This document shows, one piece after another, positions 21,281 to 33,625 of a stretch of DNA of 64,000 bases (the first letter of the stretch is position 1; each line of letters opens with the position of its first letter). The position numbers and the translations under genes are program-made. The notes beneath the pieces were generated by a model. The model worked only from the letters and a program-made list of their open reading frames with translations, was not told where the DNA came from and did no database searches. Origin of the DNA: Sophora flavescens (taxonomy: Eukaryota; Streptophyta; Magnoliopsida; Fabales; Fabaceae); the NCBI GenBank assembly GCA_030762895.1, contig CM061070.1, positions 35,243,652 to 35,307,651 on the forward strand. The letters are read 5' to 3'.

Positions 21281-21596
21281 GGGTACGTTTGAATAAACAA
21301 CTTAATTAAGAGTTTATCACATAAGATTTTATCATATGAGAACTTATACTATAAGTGCTTAAAGAAGGAAAGGGGCATGAGAGGATTCGAATAGTGAAAA
21401 ACACAGAGAGGGTGTTTAGTGCATAAGCTCTTATGATAATTCCATAAACTTCTCCCAGTAACTTATGAAAATAAGTCAAAAACTCCTTATGGGATGACAT
21501 AAGTTATTTTTATAAGCTCTCCCAAACACACTGCATAAGAGCTTATGTCATCAGATAAGTCAAAAGAAACTTAAATAAACTCTTCCAAACGACACC
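21281..21596 (-). mobile_element. MITE copy 1 of 3
   Basis: This 316-bp element is homologous, in reverse, to 49374-49699 and 56021-56347. Ends read GGGTACGTTTG and CAAACGACACC, short imperfect inverted repeats. The interior is dominated by CATAAGCTCTTATG-like inverted motifs. There is no protein-coding capacity. Superfamily is not certain (hAT-like termini). Confidence 0.85.
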
Positions 21597-22087
21597 ATAT
21601 TGGTGAAACATATCTACCACCAACATATTTAATTATTTATTTAATTATTATTCATTATTTTTTTGTTAAAAAATTAAATATTTTAAGAAGTTTTAATGCT
21701 AAAAAGAAAGCATAAATTTTATTAATATAAACAAACAACTTTATACCATTTTTCGTAATTTATTATATAAAGTGATTTTTTTACACCATCCAAACGAAAA
21801 AAATTATTTTAAAATCGCTTTTCAGCAAACTGACCCAAACAAAAATAGATTCTAATTATAATCGATTATCACAATAATCGATTAAACAAAAATCGATTAT
21901 CAACATAATCTTTTTTTACAGCTTTCTCAAACACACTCTTAACCGATGCAGAGGATAGGTTATTAGTTTCACGGGTGAAATTCTCATAAACGCATGTTGG
22001 TACCATTCTATTCCATACGAGGAGTTGGGAGGGAAGAGATTACGACTCTATCTAACAAAAGGAGAATAGCAAGACCCTTAACAAAAA
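21597..22087. other. Unclassified AT-rich spacer
   Basis: Contains inverted ATCGATTAT/ATAATCGAT motifs near 21860-21900 but no gene or defined element. Confidence 0.5.
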
Positions 22088-22718
22088 TAGTTGATATTAC
22101 TATATGAGGCATGGTAATGAGACCCGAATCTATGAGTACCCATCTGAACCTGTCCCAATTTTGACGGGGAAAATCAGCTTGGATTGGGGACGGGGACGGG
22201 GACGGGGGCGGGGATGGGGGTATCTGCCCCGTCCCGACCTCGAACCCGTCATATTGTTTACGTAATTATAATAATATCCTTGTATATCTATGTAAGGTAT
22301 TGGATTTGTATTAATTGAAAGGTCTCATTCTATAAAAAGGGTACTTTTTTTATATTAAAAAAATACATAATATTTGTTTGTGTTTTTATTATAGTGTTTT
22401 GATGATATCACTGTTATTTGAAGTATAACGAAGTGCTTCTAAAGCATTAGTTTCTTCTTAATTTATAGCTGAAAAAAACTAAGTTCCAGCTTCTGGTTGA
22501 TTGTTTTGATTGTGTGAAGATTTTATTTGTTTATTTTTTGAAAGTACAAATTTTGAGTTATTAATTTCAATTAAATCAAAATAATTTTAAAATTTGGTTA
22601 CGCATTGACTAGGGCGGGGACCCGCAAGGAAACCCGACCCCCGCTACCAGAAGGGGAGCGGGGCAGGGTTGGGGAAGGCAAAACCACCCCCGCCCAATTG
22701 CCAACCCTAGTTGATATG
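22088..22718. mobile_element. Candidate hAT-like non-autonomous element
   Basis: A 10-bp direct repeat TAGTTGATAT flanks 22098-22708. The right end, read inward, is GGGTTGGCAATTGGGCGGGG, resembling known plant hAT ends; the left end has a weaker counterpart (GGCATGGTAATGAGACCCG). A GGGGAC-type hexanucleotide repeat lies at 22185-22215. No transposase is present. Confidence 0.5.
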
Positions 22719-23399
22719 CTAACTTACAATTGATAACCTAATTTTTAGCTAATAGTTGAAAAGTTTGAAATAACCAAAGTTAACACAAGAAGAGGGGTTG
22801 AATTGTGTTTACCAACTTTTTAGGAAACTCTGAAAATATTTTCGCAGGCACAACAAGCAAAAACAAAGCTACAGAAAAATAGACTGGTGACTCGTCTAAT
22901 TTTATGACAGTACACACGCGCACACAGTGAAGAATTAAAACGAAATTTGATATTCACAAGATAGCTCCCCAAGTTAAAAGCTTAAACAAATAACTCTTAG
23001 ATAAATTAAAGAGATAAGGGAAGAGGGATATCACTCAAGAGTTTTATACCGGTTCACCCCAAAATCAACAAGGCTACGTCCAGTTCTTGGCAGCACCAAA
23101 GTTATCACTATAACTTATCAGATTACAGTATAAGTATTCTTTTCACACCTAGCCTCTCCAGGCCCACACTCAAACAAGTATTCTTTTCTCACCTAGCCTC
23201 TTCAGGCTCAACAGTAAAGGGTAAAAGGTTTTGAGCATTTAATACAGCTTTGCAAGTCTTTCTGGTAACACTCGGAGAGTGGAGTAAATGTAAGAATCAA
23301 AGATTACGAAATTTATATCAAATGATTGAAGAGATAATCAATGAAGGAATGAAGAAACACTACTAGAAAACTTGAATTTTCAGACGGAATTTTCGGACG

Positions 23400-23870
23400 G
23401 AAATGTTTCCGTCTGAAACTTTATGAAAATTTAGGACGGATTTCACACGGATTTATTATTTTTTATATTTTTCTTGATTTATCTTACATCCGTCTGAAAT
23501 CTGTCATAAAATTTCGGATGGATTTCACGCGGATTTGTTATTTTTTATACTTTTCTTGATTTATCTTACATCCGTCTGAAATCTGTCCGAAAATTTCGGA
23601 CACATTTCACAGGGATTTGTTATTTTTTATATTTTTCTTGATTTATGTTACATCCGTCTGAAATCTGTCCGAAAATTTCGGACGGATTTCACACGGAGTT
23701 GTTATTTTTTATATTTTTCTTGATTTATGTTACATCCGTTTGAAATCTGTCTTAAAATTTCGGACGGATTTCACACAGATTTGTTATTTTTTATATTTTC
23801 GGACGGATTTCACATGAATTTGTTATTTTTTATATTTTTCTTGATTTATCTTACATCCATTTGGTCCCTA
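23400..23870. repeat. Subterminal tandem repeats of CACTA element 1
   Basis: Units of about 82 bp recur, each with TTGTTATTTTTTATA followed by CATCCGTCTGAAATCTGTC. TTATTTTTTATA occurs near 23456, 23538, 23621, 23702, 23785 and 23824, the last in a shortened unit. Subterminal arrays of this kind bind CACTA transposition proteins in characterised elements. Confidence 0.85.
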
Positions 23871-26800
23871 TACATTACCCGTTTGGTTCTTGTACGAGCA
23901 AAACATAATTAAATCTGTCCCTAATTATTTTATTGAAATAATTAATTATCTAGATGTTTATTTTTGTTTATTTTTATGCAGTTTAGTTTGAGTAATTTTA
24001 TTTACTCATTTAAAATATTTTGAGTGCATTAGTACTGCGTTATTACAATGTATGCACGCTTGAGTAATTAAATTACTCTTCTCGAATTATTTTATTGGGT
24101 GCGTTAGCACTGACTTATTTCAGTGAATGCACGCTTACTAGACAATAATTTACGTTATTTTCACTATTATCACCAGTACAGAAAAATGTTTTAAATAATA
24201 TGATTAAGAGAAAAGCATTCCATATTTTCATTCTATTTAATTTTAGATTTGAAAATAAACTAGTTTGACATAAATCGGAGATTAAATTTTGGACCAAGTA
24301 TTTTCTTAGTTGATCAGTTCAATTATTAATCTCTACTCTAGTTTGAATTTCGAAATCATATATTTATCAACCTTTATTTTTAGATTCCAAAAAATAAAAA
24401 CATGTTTATTTTAGGCTTAACTTTTATCACTCATTTTTATACCTATTACTAAATATTAAGTTAAAAACATGAATTTCTCTCTCCTACTTCTACTATCAGA
24501 CCCGTAACCCCCTTTTTTTCTTTCTTTCCTTCTTTTTCTTTTCTTTCTTCTTCTTTCTCCTTTCTTCTTTCTTTTTCTCTTCTTCCTCCTGACACCATCT
24601 CTCTCAACCTCCATTCTTCTTCCTTCATCCATCAAACTCATCTCTCTCGCTTCAAGCTCACAGCAGCGCGACCACCGCCCCTGCACGTCGCTCGGAGCCG
24701 TCACACGTCATGGAGGAGGCGACCACGTGACCCGTCACCTGCAGATTCGTTTCCTCTGCAGTACCGCCGTTGTCACCGTCGTGGTAAGCCCATAACTGCC
24801 GTTCATGGTGGTTTTTGTCTTGTCTTGAGTGTTGGAAAACTCTTTCTTTAATTTTATGAAACTCACCTTCCTTGTTTTGTTCCATGGTGTTTCAGTCACT
24901 GTGTTGCCGCCATCCACTGCCTCTACCACTGTAGTTCGCCTCCGTCTTCTTCCTTCCTTGTGGGTGAGTTGGATTTCATCCTTCTTTGGTCAAAATTGAA
25001 AATCCCCAAATTGATTTTGAAACCCTAACCCTAACCCTTTGATTTCAGATTTTAATCTTGAAATTAAACCTTGTTTTATGAAATTGGGACTATAAATTAG
25101 TGTTTTATTAAACTAATTTTGTTATCCTTTGATCAAATGAGTTTTCCCCAAATTGTGTTTAGGAACCCTAAACCCCAATTTGATTTTATTGAAATCAATT
25201 GTGTTTCTATAAAATTGAATATGTTTTATTCAAATTAGGAACTTTAATTTGAGATTTCTAAGTTCAATTACATGTCTCTCAAACCAAATCAAATGTTCCC
25301 CAATTTTAATTATGGATCCTTTTTACCCAAATCGATATTATTGAGAAATCGATTCCATTTACTGAATTAAATGTATGGTTTCTTTTGATTATATGATTTG
25401 AGAATGAAAATTGAATTGGTGAATTTATTTGTTTGTTATCATGCTTGGTTGTGTCTCTGTGATGTTGAACACGGCTATGCTTGCTTGATAGAGTAGATAG
25501 TTACACTCTTGGAGCTAACGTGAGCATTAAGACGAGGATCCTTTACTTGCCCTCAAAGGTAAGGGGAGCTTGCCTAGGGATATTCAATAACTATATGCAT
25601 GTGTGTATGTGTGTAATTGAGTGTTGTGAATATTATTGTGATGTTGAGCCAATACTTGAATAACTTGTTTAGTTGAACTGTTGTGGTTATTACTTGAAGT
25701 TGAACATTTCTTGCTTTAAAGTGTTATGAATTATATATTTGTGATTAATTGTCATTAAGTGTGATATTATTATTGTTGTGAATATATTACTGTTGATTGA
25801 AGTTTGAGAAGCCAGACTTGAGTCTGTGGCCAATGACTATAATGATTAAAAGCCTTAATAAGCCTTGAATAGAACTTTGAAAGTATTGGTTTCATTTATA
25901 AAAGTTCCTTGTTTAAAGTGCTTACTTCAGAAGAATAAGATCTTTGTTTTTAGAAAGATAAAAGTATTTCAAAGATGCTTTATAAAATATTTTCAAAGAA
26001 AAGGTTTTATCCTAAATGTTTTAGAGATGCTTTGTGTCTATTTTTGTGATGATACAAACATATATAGATTTGATTAACATGACAATGCAGCATCACATCT
26101 CAAATGCTAATACAGATCTGAAATCTTGTTGAAAAGATTAGATTGTTTATGTGATTTAGCTGATCTGTCATATTTGAAGTATAAGCAATTTAATTTTTAT
26201 GATCCTACTATATAAGAAGTGCAACATGCTTGAAAGTGTAATTGAAAGACTAGATACTTATCACTTTTTCATTTATTTTATTTCCTGAAACAAAGATTAC
26301 TTTAAAAAAAAGGTATATGTTTCTTTATTGAAAAACATTATTGTGGTTTAAAGTTCATGTGGCTCTTTATATTATTTATTTTTTAATAGGCAGCTTTCAA
26401 GTGGTGTTGTTTTTACAACTAACTAAAGCTCAGGGATGTTCATGACCTTGGTTATGTAGAGAACGCCTACAAGTATTTGACCTTGGTCCATCATTTATAT
26501 TTCAAAAGTTACAGGAGAATCAAAGGAAGACAATAAGTAACAAAGTAAAAATAGCAATATTTATGGTTTAAAGATGGAGCATTGCTCATTACTCAATTTA
26601 TTTGAAATGTACATCCCTTTGTGTCCTTGATATGTCACTGTTTAACTTCCCTTAAGTGTTTAAATACAGTTTTTGAGATGTTGTTCCTGATCCTCTTTTA
26701 TATATAGGTCCGCATTGGGCAATATTAGCAATTACCAAAGCTAACGATTGAAACTAGAAACCATGTAATGAAGGTGGAACAAGTCATATGTTACATTCAA

Positions 26801-27004
26801 CCTAGAAACTGAACTCTGAGATTTCATTAGGTGTTTCAGCTTTTTACTATATCTTTTATATTTACCCACATGAGAAATTGTATTAGGATTGAAGTTTCGA
26901 TAGTAAAGACAGCCTCCGTTTGCTTATTTAAAACTTGATATTATTATCTCTTCAATATCAGGTTTAATCCAATGTTGTTTTACTCTCTATTTAGATGACA
27001 ACGA

Positions 27005-27091
27005 CGATGATATGATGATGAGGAGGAGATGATGGATGATGTGCTAGATGAAGATGAAGAGTTTAGTGATCAAAGTAACAATGAGGAATAA
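27005..27091 (+). pseudogene. Possible acidic C-terminal exon of a CACTA-encoded protein
   Basis: One plus-strand frame encodes DDEEEMMDDVLDEDEEF followed by a short tail and a stop at 27089-27091. An acidic tail just before the 3' terminal region fits the last exon of a transposon-encoded protein, but no upstream exons could be identified. A chance GAT/GAG-rich repeat is the alternative. Confidence 0.3.
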
Positions 27092-28633
27092 ATTTATGTC
27101 TTTGATGTTTGTAATGATATTTTAATGCTTTGAATCTTAATATATCATTCTTGTATTTCAAGATATTTTGTGTTTTTGTTTATTTGAAGCTTGATACTTG
27201 TCTAGAGTGGTATCTTAATAATAATTATTTTTTATTATTATTGGGTTAGATTCCAAGTCCTGATACCTAATTTGGTATGTATAATTATTTAAGTTTGCCC
27301 CTTTTTTTATTCACAAACATGATTTGTTTATCAAAAAATATTATTTAAATATGATTGTCTAATCCGTAGGAAATCTGTCCAAAATAATATCATAACATTT
27401 GTCTGAAATCCGTCCAGAATTTGCATGAATCGCAATATTGAATCCGTCTGAAATTCGTCCGAAATTAAGCTAATATAACCAAAATTTAGATTTTTGTGTT
27501 TGTCCGAAATCTGTCTGGAACAAATTTCAGACAGAATTTTCAATTTGCAACGGGGCTTTTTCGGACGGGGGATGTTCCGTCTGAAATCCGTCTGAAATTA
27601 GTTGTCCGTTCCAAATCCGTGGGAAAAGTGTCCAAATTCTGTCTAAAATCCGTCCGTGAATCCATCCGAAAATAATAATTTTCTAGTAGTGAAATTAATT
27701 AGCAGAGTAAATTCTTCTTTGAATATGCATAGTGTATCTCTACTTCATCTTCATGGTTTGCCCTATTTAAAGGCTTCAATCAATTTGATACATTAGACAC
27801 AGCTTCAAAAAGTGTGCTCCATTAACTTAAGCTTCTGGGACGTCATTAATGTCAAAGAGTCGTTCTATTTAAGCATTAAATGTTTTGGGACTTTGGACTT
27901 TGACATATGCGACCAAGAGTACACTTTATTTCTGAGCAGTTGTTGTTTCAGAGTTGCAGTAGCAGACTTCTTGTACTTCCAGCAGAGAGCTTTCCATTTC
28001 GGTGCAATACTCAGTTCACTTTCTGAAAAGCACTTTTACTTTGTACTTGAAATGGCTAAAAGTCACTGGCGTGGTACAGAGGTAGCGTGTTTGTTCCTTA
28101 AAAACTTGAAAGAATGAATTCTTTATTCTTTGTCCTTGGTGCTTTTGTCTAGATGTCTTTGAGATCCTTAAGGATGGAATCTTTTTCAAATAAGCTTGAC
28201 TTTGACTTTCTTCTGACAGTCTGACACTTAGACAAGTCCAGTGGAGCCCCAAAATAGACGAGTGCATTGATCCAGAACTAGACGGGTTAGCAAGTCATTT
28301 TTAGACGAGTGATCAACTGAAGCTTCTTCAGACTTTTAATCATTGTCACATCATCAACAAGATCAGATCTATGATTGAGAGTTGACTTGGTCTCTATTTG
28401 AGTTGTCTAACTTTCAGACGGGTGTTTTTTCAGACGAGTCTGAAAAACTGCTCCATAGAGAAATTTATACGGGTCATATTTAGACGAGTGACCTTAAGTC
28501 TATTTTCCTGCACACTTAACAGACTTATCAGTAATTTCACATGGTTCAATATAACCATACTTAATATATTTGAATCATCAAAACTTAGATAATTTACATA
28601 TTGAATGTGTTCCAGACTTATGAGGTCTCAACA

Positions 28634-28656
28634 TTCTCCCTCTTTTTGATGATGCC
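28634..28656 (-). other. Polypurine tract of Sirevirus-like element 1
   Basis: On the minus strand GGCATCATCAAAAAGAGGGA lies directly before the 3' LTR start. This sequence type is characteristic of Sirevirus polypurine tracts, which prime plus-strand DNA synthesis. Confidence 0.8.
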
Positions 28657-28659
28657 AAA

Positions 28660-31630
28660 TAATTTTTTATTTATTTATTGAACATCAAAAGAAATAGACG
28701 ATTGCAGCTTTTAGACATGTCTTAGATTATGTATATGGAAAAACATAGACAGATATAAATCAAGGCTCCTCCTTAATTAATGCATCAGATACATATCAGA
28801 GCAAAAGATAATAAGTCTATATCAGTTAAGTCTAAAAAAGGTCTTATAAGTCTTTTTTTTCTTTTATTTCCTCCCTCTTTTGGCATCAGTAAAAAAGAAT
28901 AAACAAATAAAAACATAAAGACAGAATAAAAGATCCAAAAGTATAATTAATCTCCATATCATTAAGAGTCATAACAATTACAAAATTGATGACGTAAAGA
29001 CATCATGGACAGTACATTGCATGACTCAAAGACATAGAAATAAAACTAAGAACTAGGTCCTCCTTGACTTTTTAAAAACGCTTCCAGCATCTTCTGCATT
29101 TCTGCTTATTGAGCTAGCACAGTGGCTTGGAAAGAAGCTTCCTGTTCCATGGCTTCGTCTTTTTTCAGTAATAACAAATTGCAGACAAGTGGCCATTTCG
29201 TCTAGCCTTTGATGTGCAGCAGGATCGTGAGCAACAATAGGAGTGGTAAAGTCTGTTGTAGCCAAAGAGGTTGTGGAATCAACAGGTGCAGATGGAGGAG
29301 GACTAAGAGGAGGGGTAGAACTTTAGGAGGTAATTCTTAAACCATGTTTTCATCCTTAGGCTCAAGATCCATGTAGACACCGGTTGAGAGTGTGGTTTCA
29401 AAGTCAGAGTTAGGAAAGAAAGTATCCAGAATCCACTGGATTCTTTCATGATGCAGGGGAGACTCTATTTGTGTCAACATAAACTAATAGGATCTCCTAA
29501 TGAGGCTTATGGGGGTTACAAGGGTAGACTCGGGGAAGTTTAGAATGAAAAAGGGTAAAACTACAAAGAAAGGAGGGAAAGTGTAGACAAAGGGTTCAAA
29601 AGGGTAGAGAGAAAAGGCATGTCTACCTCTTGTAGGAATATCATTATTTTCCTCATCTGACAACCCAGAACAGGATCTACATCTCATATATGTATCTCCA
29701 ACTTTCAGATACTTTGAAGATGTTGCAATTGTGACTTTGCCCTTCTTGAATTTAATCTTCCTATTGTTTAGCTTTATCAAAAAGTTTATCTGCTTACCAG
29801 GGATGTAGACAGCTTTTGTTTCCCTTTCAGTACCATTAAGTCTGGCATCACTTTGATCACAGTGGAGGGCTTCATGATTACATATGGATTGGGCTTCCAC
29901 CTTGCAGAGAACTTCTGATTTTCAGCCAGTTTGACCAGTTGTCTCTCTGTTTCCAGAGAAGCAATTATGTCCAGGTCTTTGCTGAAGAGCATTTCAGAGC
30001 TGCATTCATCAAAGACAGTGAAGGGAGTGGTTCTGGAGGATAAAAGGTATCTAGTTAAGGTGGCTTTTGGCAGGGGGTTAAGTTTGGTTTCAAAGAAAAG
30101 TTCAGGAAAGATCTTTCTCAAGGGAATTTGGCATTGATTCCTGATATAGTCAGGAATGGGTGATCTAGGTGGTGGTGGAGGTGAGTTAAGTGAGTCAAAG
30201 AGGTCGAATTCATTAAAATTCTCTTCTTGATGAGATTCAAAAGAGTGGGATGAGTATGGTGTTGATGGTTCAGACAGGTGAGGTTCAGTTTCAGATACAT
30301 GTGGTTTAGAAACGGAAGTATGTGGTTCTAGGACAAAGATATGTGATGGTTGTGGTGTGAGAGCTTTTTGTGGTGAGGGAGATTTAGTTGTAGGTGGTGG
30401 TGAAGGTGTTCTGGTTTTGGTAGGAGGTGATGGTGTTTTGTTTTTGGTAGGGGTTAGCAGTTTGGTTTGAGAGGGTGGTGTTTCTTGAAGAACCAGCTTC
30501 CTCTTGATCCTTGAAGACTGTCTAAGAGGCTCAGTAGCTTTCCTTTTAGTGGTGATTATTCTTTTCTTCTTTGGGATCACAGTCTCATCCATTTGAGACT
30601 CTCCCTCTGCCTAACCAACATTCTCAAACTTTATCTTCCTCTTGGTAGGCAATTTCTGAGGCCTAGTAGAGGTAGTAGCAGAGGCAGTAGTAGCATTGTC
30701 AACATTTCTAGCAAGGGCATCACCAACATTGACTTGTTGAGGTTCCTCCACAGCAGGTTCCTCAAAAGGTGTCAATTGAACCTTCATCAAAGACAGGGTC
30801 TTGGTGGTGATCTCTGTGCAGAGATGCACACTGAAAGCATTTTGCAGATCCTTTAGAGTATTTTCCCTAAATACTCTAGTCATAATCATGCCATAGGGAT
30901 AGTCCTTGTTTTTCCCTTTGGCAGCCTTCTCCATGTGCCTAAAAATGAGATCAGTGATATCTATCTTAATCTTTTGGACAAGATGATAGATAGAAAACTT
31001 CTCAATTTTACTCATATGGTTCCTAGATCCAACTCTAGGCATCACACATTTTATGAGAAGGACGTAAAGAAACCTTGCCTTAGCAGTCAGATACTTGGAG
31101 TCTTGATCTTCAGGTTGTGGGACTCCATAGATTGCTATGTTGACAGCCTCTTCCCCAATAGGTTTTATCGAGTCTGCCGCATACCCGGCACCTTCCCTTG
31201 GGCACTTAGTCACTTCAGCGAGTGACTCATGGGTGATGATGACATGGTCATCCCCATAAATCATTGCGGTGGGGTTGTCTTTTGTGATCTTGGCACTTCT
31301 CTAGAATGCCCTAACCAAAGAAGGGTAGACAACTTCTCGGAGATGGAAGAATGGTGTCCATCCAGCAGCAGCAAGTTCAGCTTGAACATCCATCCCTTTG
31401 ATTTAGTTCCTCGAAGTTTGGAACTTTCCCAGGGTGTACTTTCTTCATCTCGGTCACTGATACATGTGCTTGTGCAACAAAGGTTTCTAGAAAACTCTTG
31501 GGTGCTATTGTTTCAGAAAAGAATAAAATTTTAGTGTACAAAAAGAGGGATTCTTTGCGATTGAAGACGAAGAGAAAATCAGAGAGAGAGGGTGACAGCA
31601 GAGATTGAGTAAGTGGAGAGATGCCGAAAC
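28660..31630 (-). pseudogene. Env-like ORF region of Sirevirus-like element 1
   Basis: Downstream of RNase H and before the 3' LTR lie minus-strand frames 31264-30611 and 30592-29786. They share one reading frame and are separated by a single stop. The first part is globular (KARFLYVLLIKCVMPRVGSR). The second has a basic, Pro/Ser/Thr-rich linker (TPSPPTKTRTPSPPP) then a conserved block IPDYIRNQCQIPLRKIFP. Further pieces at 29053-29265 lie in other frames. Sireviruses such as soybean SIRE1 carry an env-like ORF in this position; its function is unproven. No clear membrane segment is visible in these pieces. Confidence 0.7.
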
Positions 31631-31914
31631 GCCTAAGTTTGCTTTTAGGAGAAAAAAAGGAAACATTTGAGTGCTTTTTGCGTTGGGAACAAAGAGAGAG
31701 GTTATGACATAAAGAGTAATAAATTTTGAAATGACAGATGTGAAAAGATGGAATATTTTTTAGAAAAATGAGGGAAATTTTGTAATGTACACGTGTCTCA
31801 GTCAGGGTCAGCACTTTGTGAGTGCTTTCAGCCACGTCATCAACCGCTTGGCTAAAGTAGATGAGTGAAGCATAAAAATTAGACAAGAAAATTTTCAGAC
31901 AAATGAGCATACAA

Positions 31915-33465
31915 TCATTCAAACACGTTATACATATTAATATTCCTTATAATAAAAACAAATCTATCTTCACTTAAAGGTTTAGTAAAGATGTCAACCA
32001 ACAAATTTTCAGTGTTCACAAACTTAATTTCAAAAACACCTTTTCGCACATAATCTCTAACAAAATGATGCTTTATTTCTATATGCTTTGCTCTAGAATG
32101 TTGTATGGGATTTTTAGATAAGTTAATAGCACTGGTGTTATCACACCAAACAGGAATGTTATGGTCAAACATTGAATAATCCTCAAGTTGATATTTTACC
32201 CAAAGCAGTTGTGAACAACAACTTGCTGCATATATATATCCAGCTTCAGCAGTAAACAGAGCAATGGTACTTTACATTTTACTTGACCAGTAGATCATGT
32301 TTCCTCCAATGAAGTGACATCCTCCACTAGTACTTTTTCTGTCTATTCTATCTCCAGCAAAGTCAGCATCACAGAATTTAGCTAACCTGAAATCTTCAAA
32401 TTTCTTATACAATAGACCAAGGTTAGTGGTTCCAATTAGATATCTGAAAATTATTTTAACAGCCTTATGATGGGATTCTTTAGGATCTGATTGAAATCCA
32501 GCACAAAGACAAACAATGAACTGACTGTCAGGTCTGCTAGCAGTTAAGTATAGAAGAGATCCAATCATATCTCGGTAGAGAGTTTGATCTACCTTTTTAT
32601 CTTCCTCATCCTTGTTTAGAACAATTTATGAATGCATAGGAGTGCTCATAGGCTTTGAATTTTCCATCTTATACTTTTTCAGAAGTTCCTTGGTGTATTT
32701 TTGCTGATGGATATAGATTCCATCACTCGTCTGTTTTATTTGAAGACCAAGAAAAAACTTCAATTCTCCCATCATGCTCATCTCAAACTCATTCTGCATC
32801 AACTCAGGGAACACTTTACAGAGCTTTTCATTAGTAGCACCAAAGATAATATCATCCATATATATTTGTACTAGAATGAAATCTTTCTTTGAGAATTTCT
32901 TGAAAAGTGTAGTGTCTACTTTTTCTCTAATAAAATTATTTTCCATTAGATAAGTGCTTAACCTATCATACCAAGCTCTAGGAGCTTGTTTGAGTCCATA
33001 TAAAGCTTTCTTAAGCTTATAGACATGGTAAGGATTTTCAGAACCCTCAAACCCAGGAGGTTTCTTAACATAAACTTCCTCCTCAATTATCCCATTTAGA
33101 AATGCACATTTAACATCCATTTGATAAAGAGTTATATCATATTGTACAGCATAAGACATAAGAATTCTAATTGCTTCTAATCTAGCTACAGGTGCAAAGG
33201 TTTCAGTGAAGTCAATACCTTCTTGTTGATTATACCCTTGAGCAACTAGTCTTGCTTTATTTCTTACCACTTTTCCATCTTCATCCAGTTTGTTTCTAAA
33301 TACCCATCTGGTTCCTATAATGGATTTATCCTTAGGTTTAGAAACTAGAGACCACACATCATTTCTCTTGAACTGATTCAATTCTTCTTGCATGGCTAGA
33401 ATCCAACTTTCATCTTGTAGAGCTTCTTCAATTCGTTTGGGCTCCAAATCTGATATGAAGGCCAT
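31915..33465 (-). pseudogene. Reverse transcriptase-RNase H of Sirevirus-like element 1
   Basis: Three frames in one phase (33465-32626, 32568-32272, 32172-31915) are interrupted by stops. RT motifs are GTRWVFRNKLDEDGKV, AFLNGIIEEEVYV and the active site IYMDDIIFG (about 32830-32860). RNase H follows with STSGGCHFIGG and WCDNTSAINLSKNP. It would copy the element's RNA to DNA and degrade the template if intact. It is dead as it stands. Confidence 0.92.
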
Positions 33466-33625
33466 GTTATTATTTTCTTTGAAAGTGATCTGGTTCTAAC
33501 ACCTTGAGATGGACTTCCAATGATAAGATCTTCTGGATGATAAGTCTTGAATTTCCAGTTTCTTTTCTCTTTCTGTTTTTCAGACGTTTGAGCACTCGTC
33601 TGATTTTCTGTAATTTCAGACACGT

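Larger units (their letters stand above)
23355..27694 (+). mobile_element. CACTA element 1 inside the Sirevirus LTR
   Basis: 4,334 bp (23358-27691) with exact 13-bp terminal inverted repeats CACTACTAGAAAA and the 3-bp duplication AAA. The homologous site in the sister LTR (near 37325, AAGAAATTAATG) is empty. Subterminal CCGTCTGAAAT-type repeats lie at both ends, including about five ~82-bp tandem units at 23400-23870. No transposase motif is visible, so it looks non-autonomous. The interior includes a polypyrimidine tract (24505-24600), a GC-richer gene-like stretch (24640-24960), and a segment (25550-25940) homologous to gypsy LTR family X. Confidence 0.92.
22766..28633 (-). repeat. 3' LTR of Sirevirus-like element 1, split by a CACTA element
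   Basis: The LTR runs TGAAATAACC (22766) to CTCAACA (28633). It is about 1.53 kb once the CACTA insertion and one TSD copy are removed. It is homologous to 36766-39141. It adjoins the polypurine tract at 28634, so it is the 3' LTR of a minus-strand element. Confidence 0.88.

Noticed and set aside
21306..21500. Small conserved protein shared by 21306-21500 and 56118-56330
   Set aside because: Both frames lie inside copies of one MITE. The similarity is explained by DNA homology of the repeat.
24456..24704. Lys/Arg-rich protein on the minus strand
   Set aside because: The basic stretch is the translation of a polypyrimidine tract in a CACTA element, with no conserved domain.
25021..25042. Telomere-like repeats (AACCCT type)
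   Set aside because: Only two to three imperfect units occur in the CACTA interior. There is no array.
31377..31922. Separate minus-strand gene between RNase H and the env-like ORF
   Set aside because: Only its C-terminal part resembles the start of the env-like region. The rest is AT-rich chance reading in the spacer.
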